Assembly (NCBI GenBank): GCA_905183005.1
Contig: CAJJDO010000031.1
Span: 567,237-631,236, forward strand
DNA: 64,000 nt
Reading direction: 5' to 3'
Source of the DNA: Paramecium pentaurelia
Lineage: Eukaryota; Ciliophora; Oligohymenophorea; Peniculida; Parameciidae
Shown: one piece after another, positions 10,924 to 22,968 of the stretch
How the letters are laid out: the number at the start of each line of letters is the position of its first letter
Position numbering within the stretch: the first letter of the stretch is position 1
The notes under the pieces: model-generated
The model's database searches: none
Seen by the model: only the letters and a program-made list of their open reading frames with translations
Told to the model about the DNA's origin: nothing
Program-made: the position numbers and the translations under genes

Positions 10924-13900
10924 ATGGCTTCTATTGCCTAATAGATACTTGTAGTCTTCTAAAAGAATTACATTGTGTATTTCTAAGAAAAGCAGTTCAT
11001 CGGTGAATTTTTGGTGCCAATAATTGTGTTTGTTATGCTAATGGTAGCATGTAATAATTTAAGAATATTCTTAAATTTTAGAAAAAGAAAATAATCCTGT
11101 TTTCCTTGAAATTATGGCTGAATTTGTACCTATGACCTTTCTAGCCACATCTAGATATATTGTAATATAAATGATAGCTGAAAAAAGTGAAAGACAAAAA
11201 GAGATTTAAAAGGTAAAGAATATATATAATAGAATAGATTATGGGTTTGAAAGGATCAGCATATTAATTAGGATGGCTTCTATTTAATTTTTCAAGATTA
11301 TTATCAGTTTGTTTTGTATTTTTGTTGTTAACAGTACCTACTCATTGTTTTTAACATCCTAAAGGTGGTAAAAATTATTTGGATGGAGGTTAAATAGTAG
11401 GAAGTTTTATTTTATTTGGCTTAAGTTAATGCTCTTAATCTTATTTTATAACTGCTTTGTTTGATTAGCCAAGAAGTGGAGCAGACATGTCAGTAATAGT
11501 AACAATAATTGGTTCATTTGGTGCATAACTATTAAATGTTGAATAAATTAATAGGTATAAATATGTGTAATAAATATAGTAATGCAGGACTTCTTATATT
11601 ACTTGGGTTTTGTTTTCCTACATTTGGATTTGATATATATATTTTTCCTTAATTGGGAGGTATAATTATTAAAGATTGGGGAATTTCTGTAGGAGGTTAT
11701 TTTGTATTGTAAGCATCATCTGCATTGATATATGCATTTCTCTATTATTATTTGGAATAAGTGTTACCAAATGAATACGGTACAAATAAACATCCTCTTT
11801 TTTTCCTTGGTTGTAAATATCAAACTGAAAATGATGTGTTATCATCATCATATGAATTAGGAGGAATGGGAAAACCATTTATTAGCAATAGACAATCAGA
11901 ATTTTAAGAGGATGCAAGTTCTGCTATATATCATGAAGTTTTTGAAAATATAAAACAAGTCAAAGTAAATTATATATATATATTTTAGAGATCCATCTAA
12001 ATTAAAAATGTTAGAAAAAGTTATGGTGAATTAAAAGCTGTTGATGGAGTTACATTATAAATATATGATTCACAAATTCTCTGTTTGTTAGGTCATAATG
12101 GGGCTGGTAAAACAACATTGATCTCTTTATTAACTGGATTAATCAAAAAGGATAGTGGACTAATATCATATTATAATACAGATACTGATTTTGAGAATAT
12201 TAGATCTTATTTGGGTATCTGTCCTCAAAGAGATGTTCTCTATGATTCATTGACATGTGATTAACATTTATGGTATTATGGAAAAATAAAAGGAATTGAG
12301 GATAAATAACTATATTTAGATATTGATTTGATAATTAATAAATGTGATCTTTTAAATGATAGAACTAAACTTGCTAAGAATTTATCTGGAGGAACTAAAA
12401 GAAAATTAAGTTTAGCTTTATCTTTAATTGGTTAATCAAAAGTCATATTTTTGGATGAACCTACATCAGGAATGGATCCAATTTCGAGGAAAAAGATTTG
12501 GGATATTTTAATATAAGTGAAGAGTGAAGGAAAAAGTTTAGTTTTAACAACTCATCATTTAGATGAAGCTGAGGTTCTTTCAGAAAGAATAGCTATAATG
12601 GCTAAAGGAAAATTATTAACTGTAGGTTCAGTTGATTTTGTTAAAGTCAATTTTGGAATTGGTTATCATCTTAATATTTATAATAAAGGAAGTTAGGATT
12701 GGGAGAAAAAATCCAAAAATTTATAAGCTCTTACAAAAAAATGTGTTCCTTCTTCAAGAGAAAATGCTTAAACTCCTTCAGAATGTTTAAGTTTCTCAAT
12801 AAATTTTGATAAAAAAGAAGAACTATTACCTTTATTTCAATAATTAGAGAAGGATCCATAAATTGAATTGAATTTAATTATGAATACTTTAGAAGAAGCA
12901 TTTATAAATATTGGAATGGATGAAGAGTCTTTCTTAAAAAAAAAAGTATAAGGTCTATAAAATACTTAAGATGGTACTTAAGTAAATTTGAATGAAGAAT
13001 TAAATAAAATAGTCCCTCCTTCTTGTTTAAGTAGACCACCTGTTTTTGATTTTGGTCTATAATTATGGTCATGCATTTTAAAAAAGCATTATAATGTAAC
13101 AACAAAAAGACTTATTGTTGGAATTATAATGCCTGCAGTTTTTATAATTTTAGGACCACTTTTAACTACAGTATATTATAAATCATTTGTTGAAAAAAAT
13201 GCTGAATTATATGAAAATGAATTTTATGAGAATGCATTAGCTGTTTTTGATTCATATGGCTATATAATTTTAGGAATAGCTATAGCTAGCTCTTAGATAG
13301 GTAGTCAACCTGTTGAAGAAAGAGAAAAAAAGCAGAAATATGCATTAAATGTTATGGGTTGTAGAATATTACCATTTTGGTTAGGCTATTATATTTATGA
13401 TTTGATAATAAGTGTAATTTTGCTTATCATCTTTATAATCACAGTAGTTGCTTGTGGTTACTCATAATTAAACAATGCAGTTTTTTATACATTAGTATTT
13501 TTTAACTTCTTTGCTTATTTACCATTCTCATATATGTTATCTTGGATGTTTAATTCATTTAATTCTGCTGTTAAATCTTTACTAATAATTTAAGTTATTG
13601 GCTTTTATTTGATTGCTATCATCATTTATTTAGTTTCATTTAAGAATGAAGCTGGATTATGGATACTAACATTTTTATGTCCTTCTTTATCCTTTTTTTC
13701 AGGATGTGTAACATTTTTGAATAGTTTAGAACTAATTGGGGCAGATGATAAGGTATAAAGTTTAAGTGCTTTTGGTGATGATGTTTAGCCTTACATTTTT
13801 ATAATAATTCTATTTTTATAAGGTATTGCTTACTTTGGAATTACTTTATTACTTGATAATAGACAATTATTGGCAGCTAATAACAGTGGTTAATTAGGGA

Positions 13901-15014
13901 CAATTTATGATTAAGATGTATTGACAGAAGAATAAAGAGTTTTAGATCCAAGATGTTAAGATAGAATTATAGCTAGAAAGATTTCAAAAACATATGCAAA
14001 TGGATTTTAAGCAGTCAAAGGAACATCCTTTGGTGTTGAACCAGGAACAATTTTTGGATTATTAGGACCTAATGGAGCTGGTAAATCAACTACATTCAAT
14101 ATGATTACATCAAGATTAAAGCCATCTTCAGGAAATATTTACTTAGAATAGGAAGAAATTAAAAAAGGATTAGGAGAAGTGTATTAAAATGTTGGAATTT
14201 GTCCATAATTTGATAGTTTATATGATATTGTATCTGTAAGAAAACATCTTTAATTATGGGGATATTTAAAGGGATTAAAAGGATAAGAATTAGAAGAGTC
14301 AATTTTATATTTCTTAAAGGTGATGTAATTAGAAAACTATGAAAATTCATTAGCTGGATAATTAAGTGGAGGAAATAAAAGAAAGTTATGTGTAGCATTA
14401 GCTCTTATGGGTGGAACAAATATGTAATTCTTTGATGAACCCTCTTCTGGTGTTGATCCAATAGCTCGTAGATTTTTATGGAATGCTATCCAATAAGGTG
14501 TTAAATTAAGATAGAGTTCTGTTATTTTAACAACACATACTATGGATGAAGCTGAAAGTCTATGTAATAAAATTGCAATTTAAGTTAATGGATCTTTTGC
14601 TTGTATTGGAACAGTTTAACATTTAAAATAAAAATTTGGAGAAGGATATAGAATTTTAATAGATCCCATTAACTAAGTATATTATTATTATATTTTTAGG
14701 AAAGTATTTAATAAATAGAATAATAATTAACACAGAATTTTGGAAATATAGATTTTAGATAAGATGAACATACTGGAAAGATTATTTGTAAGTTTCCTTT
14801 AAAAGGATTCTAATTTTATCAAACTTTCTACATCTTCTAATAAATCTTATAAAATGATTTGAAACTAATCAAAGATTTTTAGATAAGTTAACCCAACCTA
14901 GAATAAATATTTGTTTAATTTGCTGCTTAACAAGCTGCTGAACAAGAGAAAGTAAAAATACAACAGAATTGTTGTTCAATACCAATTCTTTGTGGAAATG
15001 ATGAGGATAATTGA
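10924..15014 (+). CDS. Full-length ABCA-type ABC transporter
   Basis: ATG 10924 to TGA 15014 with introns at 11051-11081, 11213-11237, 11555-11579, 11965-11988 and 14677-14699 gives about 1320 residues. The order is TMD1-NBD1-TMD2-NBD2. NBD1 has Walker A GHNGAGKTT, signature LSGGTKRKLS and Walker B VIFLDEPTSGMDP. NBD2 has GPNGAGKSTT, LSGGNKRKLC and FFDEPSSGVDP. The N-terminus MASIAQQILVVFQKNYIVY followed by a hydrophobic segment is typical of subfamily A, whose members move lipids. The large first lumenal loop of animal ABCA proteins is short here, as in other protist members. The first codons follow a 400-bp low-coding stretch. Confidence 0.92.
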
Positions 15015-15089
15015 TAATTTAAATTTTTTTATAAGTTTTTTTACAATTTATGAATTGAAATTATATAATATACATATATAGGAATTAAT

Positions 15090-15503
15090 TCAATTTTGTC
15101 TAATTTATTAATACTTATTATTTTGATATTTTTTACCCTCACCTTCTAGATTAAATACATTGCTTAAATTAATGCTTTCGTTAACTTCACCAGGATTATA
15201 ATTTTCATTATTATCATTATTATCATTTTTTTTTTCTGGCTCTTCTTCAATAACAAAAAATTCTTTCTTTGTAGTTGATGTATCCATTCTATTTTACAAT
15301 TTTTCATGATCTTGAATTTTTTCAGACTTAGGAACATCTTTGAAATTTTTGGAATTATTTATATATTTAGGTTACGAATTCTATTTTCTTCTGCATAATC
15401 TATATATAAATAGTCCAATTATTAATATTACAAAGAATGTTACTAATATGATGATAATCCATTCAATTTAAGAATCAAGTTGTACAAGAATTCTTGAAAC
15501 CAT
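15090..15503 (-). CDS. Small single-pass membrane protein
   Basis: Single-exon ORF of 137 residues from ATG 15503 to TGA 15090. A short N-terminal segment precedes one strong transmembrane stretch (WIIIILVTFFVILIIGLFIY), followed by basic residues RLCRRK. The rest is a hydrophilic tail rich in Asn, Glu and Lys, including EEEPEKK. The topology is that of a type III or signal-anchor protein with a cytoplasmic tail. I recognise no family. It lies 58 bp downstream of the ULK-like kinase gene on the same strand and convergent with the ABCA gene (75 bp between stops). Confidence 0.65.
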
Positions 15504-15561
15504 TTACTATAAGTTTTAATTTAAATAAACAATTAATATATATCTATAATGACTAAGGATC

Positions 15562-17185
15562 TCATAATTTTTACAATTATCTCCATTTACTTGTTATCCT
15601 ATCCAAAATCTTCCTCCAATCATCCTTTTATTATTTTTCAACCAATATTTACTAAACTTCGATTTCTGTAATTTTAACAATATTTTTATGAATAATTTAT
15701 TAATCTAATAACAATTCAATTGCAATAAGTGAAGAATAACTAATTAAATTATTATTAATATTATACTGTTATTCTTCAACAGCCTTCTTTTTTAAATCAT
15801 CAAAACTATCTCCAATGATTTTAATAATTTTATTAGTTAAATTCTCTTCTAATTTATTTCTTTCAACATCACTTATTTCTCCATCATATTAAATTGAATC
15901 TTTGAAAAATGCATCCTTACAATTTGCAAAAAATATCTTATAATATTCTTATTCATTTTTTGTATAATTCAATATATTCCATTTTGTACCTTTAATTAAC
16001 ATATCTTCTCCAGAATCACATGTTTCTTCAATTAATTAAACCAAAAGATAACTATAAGCTAATACAAGTCTTGATAATTAAAGAATACATTCTTCAATAG
16101 ATTGATCTACCCTAAATATTCTTTTTAATTAATCTAATTTTTGATATAATTCTAAATTAACAAAATGACGAAAAGCAATATCCTATTTCATTTATTATAA
16201 AAATATTAATTATTTACACAATTGATCTCCAGTCATTTTTTATTATTATTTTTACATCCAACTAATGTTTTAATCATTATACAATTTCTATAATGTTGGA
16301 TTATTAGAAACCAAACCTTTTTCCATACTTTCAAACATCTAAAATACTTGATCCCATTAAATCCTTTCAGATTCTTCCACTATTAAAGCTTTAGTTAAAA
16401 ATTCTCTTGTAAATTCTGTTATACCGTTATGCTTAAACACTAAAGGTTTCATTAAAATGTTTTTTAACAAATCCTATTCATCTCTTCCTTTCCAAGGAAC
16501 ATCATGAAATACCATTTCATAAAATATGACTCCTATAGACCATATATCACATTTTGTAGAATATGTTTTCCTCTAAAGAATTTAAGGTGCCATATATAAA
16601 GGAGATCCTACACAAGATCGAAGTAATTAAGATGTATAATTATCAACGTATTTTGCAAATCCAAAATCTAATTAAAGATCTAAATTAAATTGATACCAGC
16701 TATTTTAACTATACCTTCATGATTGAGGATATTAGCAGGCTTTAAATCTCTATGAATTACTCCTTATTTAACTAATTCTTTAAAACCATTTATAATTTAT
16801 AACATAATTCCTTAAGTCTATTGAATAAATATTGTGATACTTCTTATTCAGATATTCTTTTTTTTTAAATGAATTCTTTTAAATCTCCATCTTTACAAAG
16901 TTCTGTAATTATATATAAAGATCTTTGTGTTGTAATCAAATCAATAAATCGCACAATATTAGGATGATTGAATTTCTTAAGTATCTCAATTTCACTAACT
17001 ATTTGATTCCTTAAATAAGTATCTCTTTCAAAAAGTGCCAAATCCATTTTCTTAATTGCAACAATTTCATTAGACTTTATGTCCATTCCTTAAAACACTT
17101 TACCATAGGCCCCTTCTCCCAAACAATGCCTCTCATTATATTAGTATTGGCCAATCTATTTAACTGATCTATTCAATTGACTCAT
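15562..17185 (-). CDS. ULK/ATG1-like Ser/Thr protein kinase
   Basis: ATG 17185 to TGA 15562 with two introns (16818-16840, 23 nt; 16668-16696, 29 nt) gives 523 residues. The kinase domain occupies residues about 12-275: LGEGAYGKVF, VAIKKMD, HRDLKPANIL, DFGFAKYV, GSPLYMAPQIL and CDIWSIGVIFYEM. The GSPLYMAP loop and IVRFIDLITT-type N-lobe match the ULK/ATG1 group, which is heavily expanded in ciliates. The C-terminal ~240 residues are helical and Gln/Lys-rich without a domain I know. ATG1 proper acts in autophagy, but many ciliate ULK-like kinases have other roles, so I give no symbol. Confidence 0.85.
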
Positions 17186-17478
17186 AAGAAGGATATAATA
17201 GGTATATTTATAAATAATATATATATATATAATATATGTTAATAAAATATGTACATTAACTATTGAAAAATGAATAGAGATTTATTTTGAATATGAGACT
17301 GACATTTATGTATATGTATATTTTCACAATAATACTACTATCCTTATCCGTTTTAATAATATAATATATAAATCATGAAATCATATGGTGATATTTCAGG
17401 TTTAATTATGACGGATTACTATTAATTTAAATTGAGAATTGTTAGTAAAGATAAGCATAAATATTTTTACAAAATATT

Positions 17479-18581
17479 ATGAACAATATCGATTAATTCT
17501 TCATTTCTCATATATAAAAGTTTGTTCCATCTTGGAGCCATCTTTAAAGTGATGATTTGAGAATTACAAAGACTATAGGAATAACAAATAAGACTTATAT
17601 TATTGAAGCTGATGCTACTCCAAGCAAAATAATCTTTCGTCATTTTGGTGAAGTCGGAGTTGGATTATTTTTGAACAGAGAATAAGAATTACACATTGCA
17701 AGATAAGTTGCTAAATGTAAAATGGGCCCTCATTTTTATGGTCACACTTAACATGTAACTACCATTTTAATATTAAAAGGTTCGTTTAGAAGAATACATT
17801 GAAAATGAGGTCATGAGTCAAGAGTCAATGAAAGATCCTGAGACTTACACATTAGTGGCTTAGACCTTGTGTAAGTTTCATTAGATAGATATATCTGGTC
17901 AAATGAATGACAGAACACCTTTGTTTGAAAAACATTTGCAAGAAAATTCAGACTTCTTATAGTAAGTAAGAGAGAAAGTTTGTTCGAACTTATTCTCTGA
18001 AGATGAAAGATCTATTCTATCTAACATGGCCCATTGGTTCTCGGAAGAGGAAGTTAAATTTTTGCAATCAGTGTTACCAAAAGATGACATTGTATTTTCC
18101 CATAACGATCTATTAGCAAATAACATCTTATTGATTCCACCTGTAATAATCATTTCTTATCATCAATTAGAACTTTGATAAGGTTGTATTTATCGATTTT
18201 GAGTATTCTTCTTATAACTTCAGAGGATTTGATATAGCTAATTATTTCAATGAATCACAATTTAGTTATCTAAACCCAAATCCACCTTATTTTTATATAG
18301 AAGAAGGAATGATTGATGAGGATATCTTAAAAGACTTTGTTAAAGTTTATATCGAAAAGTCAGGATTGGATTTAGACTACTAAAATTTATTACACTAAGT
18401 TTATATTGGATAGTTATTCTCACATTTCTTTTGGGCGTAAATAATTAATTTTATAATTTATAGAGCATGGGGAATCATTATGGCAAAATCAAATGATATT
18501 GTATTTGATTATCTTGCTTTTGTAGAAGTTAGATATCACAAATATTACTAACTAAAGAAGCATCTTTTTGGAAAAAAATGA
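17479..18581 (+). CDS. Choline/ethanolamine kinase family protein
   Basis: ATG 17479 to TGA 18581 with introns 17755-17779 (25 nt), 18143-18170 (28 nt) and 18437-18463 (27 nt) gives 340 residues. N-terminal phosphate-loop region: ITKTIGITNKTYIIEAD then KIIFRHFGE. Brenner motif: VFSHNDLLANNILL (catalytic Asp, Asn). Magnesium-binding region: VVFIDFEYSSYNFRGFDIANYFNE. These are the conserved blocks of choline/ethanolamine kinases, which phosphorylate the amino alcohol in the first step of the CDP-choline or CDP-ethanolamine (Kennedy) pathway. Substrate preference cannot be read from the sequence. Ciliates are rich in aminoethylphosphonolipids, so an ethanolamine role is plausible. Confidence 0.9.
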
Positions 18582-19010
18582 TAACATAATAAAAGTTTTA
18601 TTAATATATTTATTTTAATAGTCTATTTAAACTTGTTTAATTAATACAATTGTTCTGGAAAATTTAATTAATTTAATTATCTAAAAACGATTTATTTTAA
18701 TTTCTTAATAGATGACTTTAAAATTTCATTCCATTGTTTTAAGTAATGGAGAATATATAAATTTATATAAAATTAGTAAGACTTGAAGTTTTTAAAATTT
18801 TAGAGTCTATAAATTATTTATTTTCTATTTTTCATAAAATTTGGAATAATTTAGAGTAAATATTTTAACTAAAGTCTAACAGCTAAGCAAATCTATTAAA
18901 ATATGTTTTTTTAGGTTTATAGAAAAGAATTGAGAATTTATTTTTATTTTTAAAATGGTTTATTAAAATATTTGTAAAAAAATGTAAAAATCAAGAACTT
19001 AGTATATGAT
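18582..19010. other. Intergenic region between convergent genes
   Basis: About 430 bp of very AT-rich sequence separates the stops of the choline kinase (+) and LamG-like (-) genes. No frame, repeat or RNA-like structure is apparent. Confidence 0.5.
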
Positions 19011-19967
19011 TCATATTAAAACAAAATCGAGATCCTTGCAACATAAAGCAAGTCCCTCTTTATTTTTAAATTTATTAGGATTTGATTCTGAACTCCATAT
19101 ATTTGTATTATTCCAAATACCCCATCCCATATTTTTAGCTATATTAATACCAAAAGAATATAGTTCTACAGTTGTGCAAAGATGATAACTAAATGGACAT
19201 TATTTTGCTTATTCAAATTAACAATTCTCACATTGTAATAATACCCAATCTCCATTCATTTAAAATAATTAAGATGATGCCAAAATTTCCCATTCTTCAA
19301 TCTTTCTATTAAATAGTTTTAATGTATCTAAATTAAATGATGGTAATTCATTTTCTAATCCAATTTTAAGTTTCTTAAAACTTATAGCTTTTCCTGATTG
19401 TAATTTTGCACATTCAATACCATTCACAAATAATTTTATGGATTTATCTGATAACACTAAGAACAATTGATACCAAAGTTAAGGTTATAATCTCATATTA
19501 GAATTAACACTTTATGAATTTTCTTTAATTGCAAATGTAGGAATAGTAGTATCAACAACTATTGAAACTAAATTTTAATGATCCTCTATTTCATCGAAAA
19601 GTGTTAGGATATTACCTACTTCTTTTATTTTTCTTCCAATTTCTTCAAACATTATTTAAAAACTGACTGTCCATTATGAACCTTCAAATGATGGAACGAA
19701 TTACACTTCAAATTCAGAATCCTTTTTGAAATATACTCCAGTTCCCATCATTGAAGATGATCTTGATAATTCATTTATATTAGTAATGTGATTATGAGGA
19801 CCTGAATCTACTAATTTGTCTAGATCAAAATTCCAAAAACCAAAATATGGTTAATACTTTTCCCTTATTTTCATACCAGGTGCACATAAGGTTTAGACAT
19901 TTAATCCACAATCATATTCTTCAAGTGAATATGTTGTTATTATGAAAAAGTTTATAATTATAAGCAT
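19011..19967 (-). CDS. Secreted LamG/concanavalin-like protein
   Basis: Single-exon ORF, 318 residues, ATG 19967 to TGA 19011. It starts with a signal peptide (MLIIINFFIITTYS) and then LEEYDCGLNVQTLCAPG. A jelly-roll-like region follows, with FFGFWN-like aromatic residues, WYQLFLVLSDKSIKLFVNG and KKLKIGLENE, the pattern of LamG/concanavalin A-like lectin domains. The C-terminus has paired cysteines (CENCQFEQAKQCPF, ALCCKDLD), suggesting a disulfide-bonded extracellular module. Ciliates have many secreted LamG-like proteins of unknown role. A decayed relative of this broad class seems to lie near 58-60.5 kb. Confidence 0.75.
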
Positions 19968-20034
19968 TTATGATAATTTTATGATTTAACATTTGAACTG
20001 AGTAATATTTTGTATTTAACTTTAAAATTAAAAA

Positions 20035-20600
20035 ATGGACTAAATATCAGAAGAAGCAATAAAAAATATGCCAAAAAAACCTTAGAATGCTTACATGTTA
20101 TTCAGGGCAGATACTTATGATGATCTTAGGAAAAAGAACCAAGATAAAAGTATGACTGAATTGACTTCAATGATATCATCCTTATGGGGAGAGATGGATG
20201 ATAAGAAGAAGGATGTATATTAATATATTAAGAACCTTTTTATTAGAAATACAATAAAGATTATGAAAAGGCTACTGAATAATATAAAACAGATTATGCT
20301 GGATGGTTGAAGAAGTACAAATTGGATGAAGATAAAGTAAAGAAGTTTCTCAAGGATAATAAATAAGCTAAAAAGAAGAATAAGAAGGGTTCCAAAAAAG
20401 TTACTAAGGCATCTAAAAATGAAGATGAAAGTGATGATGAAGATGAACAGAAAATTTAGTCATTAAAAAATAAGAACTAAAAAAAATAATAAGAATAAAA
20501 GGATTAGAATGCATAAAAGAATACTAAGGAATAATAATAGAATTAAAAGCCTGTTCCATAATAAAAAGAAAAGGATAAGAAGGATAACAAGAAAAAGTGA
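20035..20600 (+). CDS. HMG-box protein (HMGB-like)
   Basis: ATG 20035 to TGA 20600 with one 32-nt intron (20215-20246) gives 177 residues. One HMG box spans residues about 10-90: MPKKPQNAYMLFRAD, SLWGEMDDKKKDKY and YAGWLKKY carry the typical Pro, Phe, Trp and Lys positions. The remainder is a highly charged tail with a short acidic cluster (EDESDDEDE) and Lys/Gln repeats. HMGB proteins bend DNA non-specifically and help organise chromatin. The start codon lies only 67 bp from the divergent LamG-like gene, so the two must share a very short promoter region. Confidence 0.88.
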
Positions 20601-20638
20601 TTAATTTATAATAAATTATTATTAAATAATACAAATTT

Positions 20639-21553
20639 ATGCTTTAAATACAACAACTTTGTTAAGACTCTAATTTATCATGTGGAAGAGGGATTTTTAT
20701 TGGAATTTATGCAGGATTAATTTTTGGCATTTCAATCTATTGTTTAATAAAGCTTTATGGATTTATGGGTAGAATTTCATATGAAATGATTCCTTTGACA
20801 ACATGTGCAATTCAATCTTGTTTACATTTTATAAATGACATATTTTTAGTGACGAATTCATTATAAATCGTCATTATTTACTTTTGTTTACAAACATTCA
20901 TATTGATATCTTAAAGCTTTTTCCATTTATACTATAAAATGACGTACTCTAAAGATGAATTTTAAGAATATCGATTAAAATAAAAGTATAGTTTGATAAT
21001 ATTTTACATTCTGTTTACATCAATAATCATATTATATTTGATTTAAATAGATGATAATAATTGTTTAGTCTATTTTGATGTTGGATTAACTTTATAATTT
21101 ATAATCATTTTATTTAGTGTTTTCATATCAATATTATATGGTTAGAAATTAAAAGATGAAATGAAAAAACATGAATAAACTAATGTAACAAAAATTGCAA
21201 ATTATTAAACAACAGCTGTTTAAATAGTATTGACAACTTCTGCAATTTTGGAATTTATTTTATCAATTTTATCACTTACAACATTTTAGGGATTATTTTG
21301 TAATTTACCATTAAATAATCTTAACAATGAAGGATTTACATCAGGAGAGAATGTATATTTAACGTTTTTCTCAATGATTGAAATGACTCCTTGTATATTA
21401 GTACCAATTATTTTTTTTTATTTGCCATAAATACCATAATAACAAAGTCAATAACATGAATTTAATCTAAATGATGCCTTAATATAGTAATCTGCAAGAT
21501 AATCATTAGATTTTAGTAATTTAATAAATATGTCTATTGAATTGAAATAATGA
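20639..21553 (+). CDS. Seven-transmembrane protein of unknown family
   Basis: Single-exon ORF of 304 residues, 38 bp downstream of the HMG-box gene. About seven hydrophobic stretches are spread along the chain, beginning with IFIGIYAGLIFGISIYCLI near residue 17 and continuing through blocks around residues 75, 95, 140, 175, 225 and 275. A basic loop (KMTYSKDEFQEYRLKQKY) sits between the middle spans. The tail is Gln-rich. This topology fits a receptor or GPCR-like protein, but I see no diagnostic motif and do not claim one. Confidence 0.65.
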
Positions 21554-21647
21554 ACAAATATTATACACTTTTAATTTAAATACTATATTAAGAGTTTTTG
21601 TGTATACAAAAGAAATTGGCGCAATATAATTATATAATTAATTAAAA

Positions 21648-22967
21648 ATGCCTCCCAAAAACACTTAGAGTGGATTCATGTCTGTAGAATAGAGATCAGA
21701 AATAGGAGATTTCTCTAGACATACTCCAGCAAGATCACTTGCATAACCTCGTAATAGATCGATTCTAGCTACAGCATCAAGGAGAACAGGAACATAATCT
21801 TAACATTCTCCAACAAGAATGACTGTTGAAACACATGAAGCAGTATATTGGGGAACAAATATTGATGAAAGAGCTATTGAAAAATAATTTGATAGATTTT
21901 TAAAAGAATATAGATCTGGAGGAATGGAATATTATATGAGTCAATTGAATTAATTAAATGAAACAGATTAATTCATCTTAAATATTGATGGCAGACATTT
22001 ATTAGAATTCAATAATCATTTGTATTAACAATTAATTCATTATCCAGCAGAAATAATTCCAATTTTTGATACTGTAGTATAAAAAGTGTTTTATGATGAT
22101 TTTTTATCTTTAAAAGCAAGAAATGAATAAGAGAGAGAAGAATTTAGATTATATGCATAAAGATTACTAATAGGTATTATAAATCTGGAGAGGAATGTTT
22201 AAGTGAGAGAATTGAATCCAAAGGATATAAATAAATTAATAAGTGTAACAGGAATAGTAATTAGATGTAGTGAATTATATCCTGATATGAAATAAGCTAC
22301 ATTCAAATGCACTAAATGTGGTCATATAGTAGGAGTAAATATTGAAAGAGGAAGAGTTGAAGAACCTATTAGTTGTTAAAGATGTAGAGACAAGAATTCC
22401 TATGAACTCATACATAATCTCTGTTAATTTACAGATAAATAATATGTTAAATTGTAAGAATAACCTGAAAATGTACCTGAAGGTTATACACCATAAACTG
22501 TAAACTTAGTACCTTATGATTATAATGTGGATGATGTGAAACCAGGAGATAGAATTATTGTTGTAGGTGTTTATAGAGCTGCTCCTATTAGATAAACTAA
22601 AAATAGAAGAGTTTTAAAATCTATTTATAATACATTTATTGATGTTATATCATATCAAAAAGAAACTAAAATTGAATAAGAAAAAACTAAAAACATTACT
22701 GAAGAATAAAAATAAAAATTAATGTATCTTTCTTAATAACCAAATATTTATGATATACTAGTTAAATCTATTGCACCATCTATTTGGGAAATGGAGGATG
22801 TTAAAAAAGGAGTACTTTGTTAATTGTTTGGAGGAACTAATAAAGAATTTTCTTAAGCAGGTAAAGGTAGATTTAGAGCAGATATTAATGTTTTATTAGT
22901 AGGTGATCCATCAACAAGTAAATCTTAAATATTATAATGTGTTCATTAATTATCAAGTAGAGGAATT
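21648..22967 (+). CDS. MCM4: MCM4 replicative helicase subunit, 5' part (contig A)
   Basis: ATG 21648 opens a Ser/Arg/Gln-rich N-terminus, then WGTNIDERAIEKQF (the VWGT block typical of MCM4), a zinc-binding CTKCGHIVG...CQRC pair and the start of the AAA+ core with Walker A VLLVGDPSTSKSQ. The frame is cut at the N at 22968. The sequence from 21813 to 22967 is repeated almost identically after that N, so this is the 5' portion of one gene, not a complete copy. MCM4 is one of the six MCM2-7 subunits that unwind DNA at replication forks. Contig C (from 25059) carries the matching 3' end. Confidence 0.88.
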
Positions 22968-22968
22968 N
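22968..22968. other. Single-N scaffold junction 1
   Basis: One unknown base. The 1155 bp following it (22969-24123) repeat 21813-22967 with a single visible difference (t in acatttattg, c in acattcattg). This is an unmerged contig overlap. Confidence 0.9.
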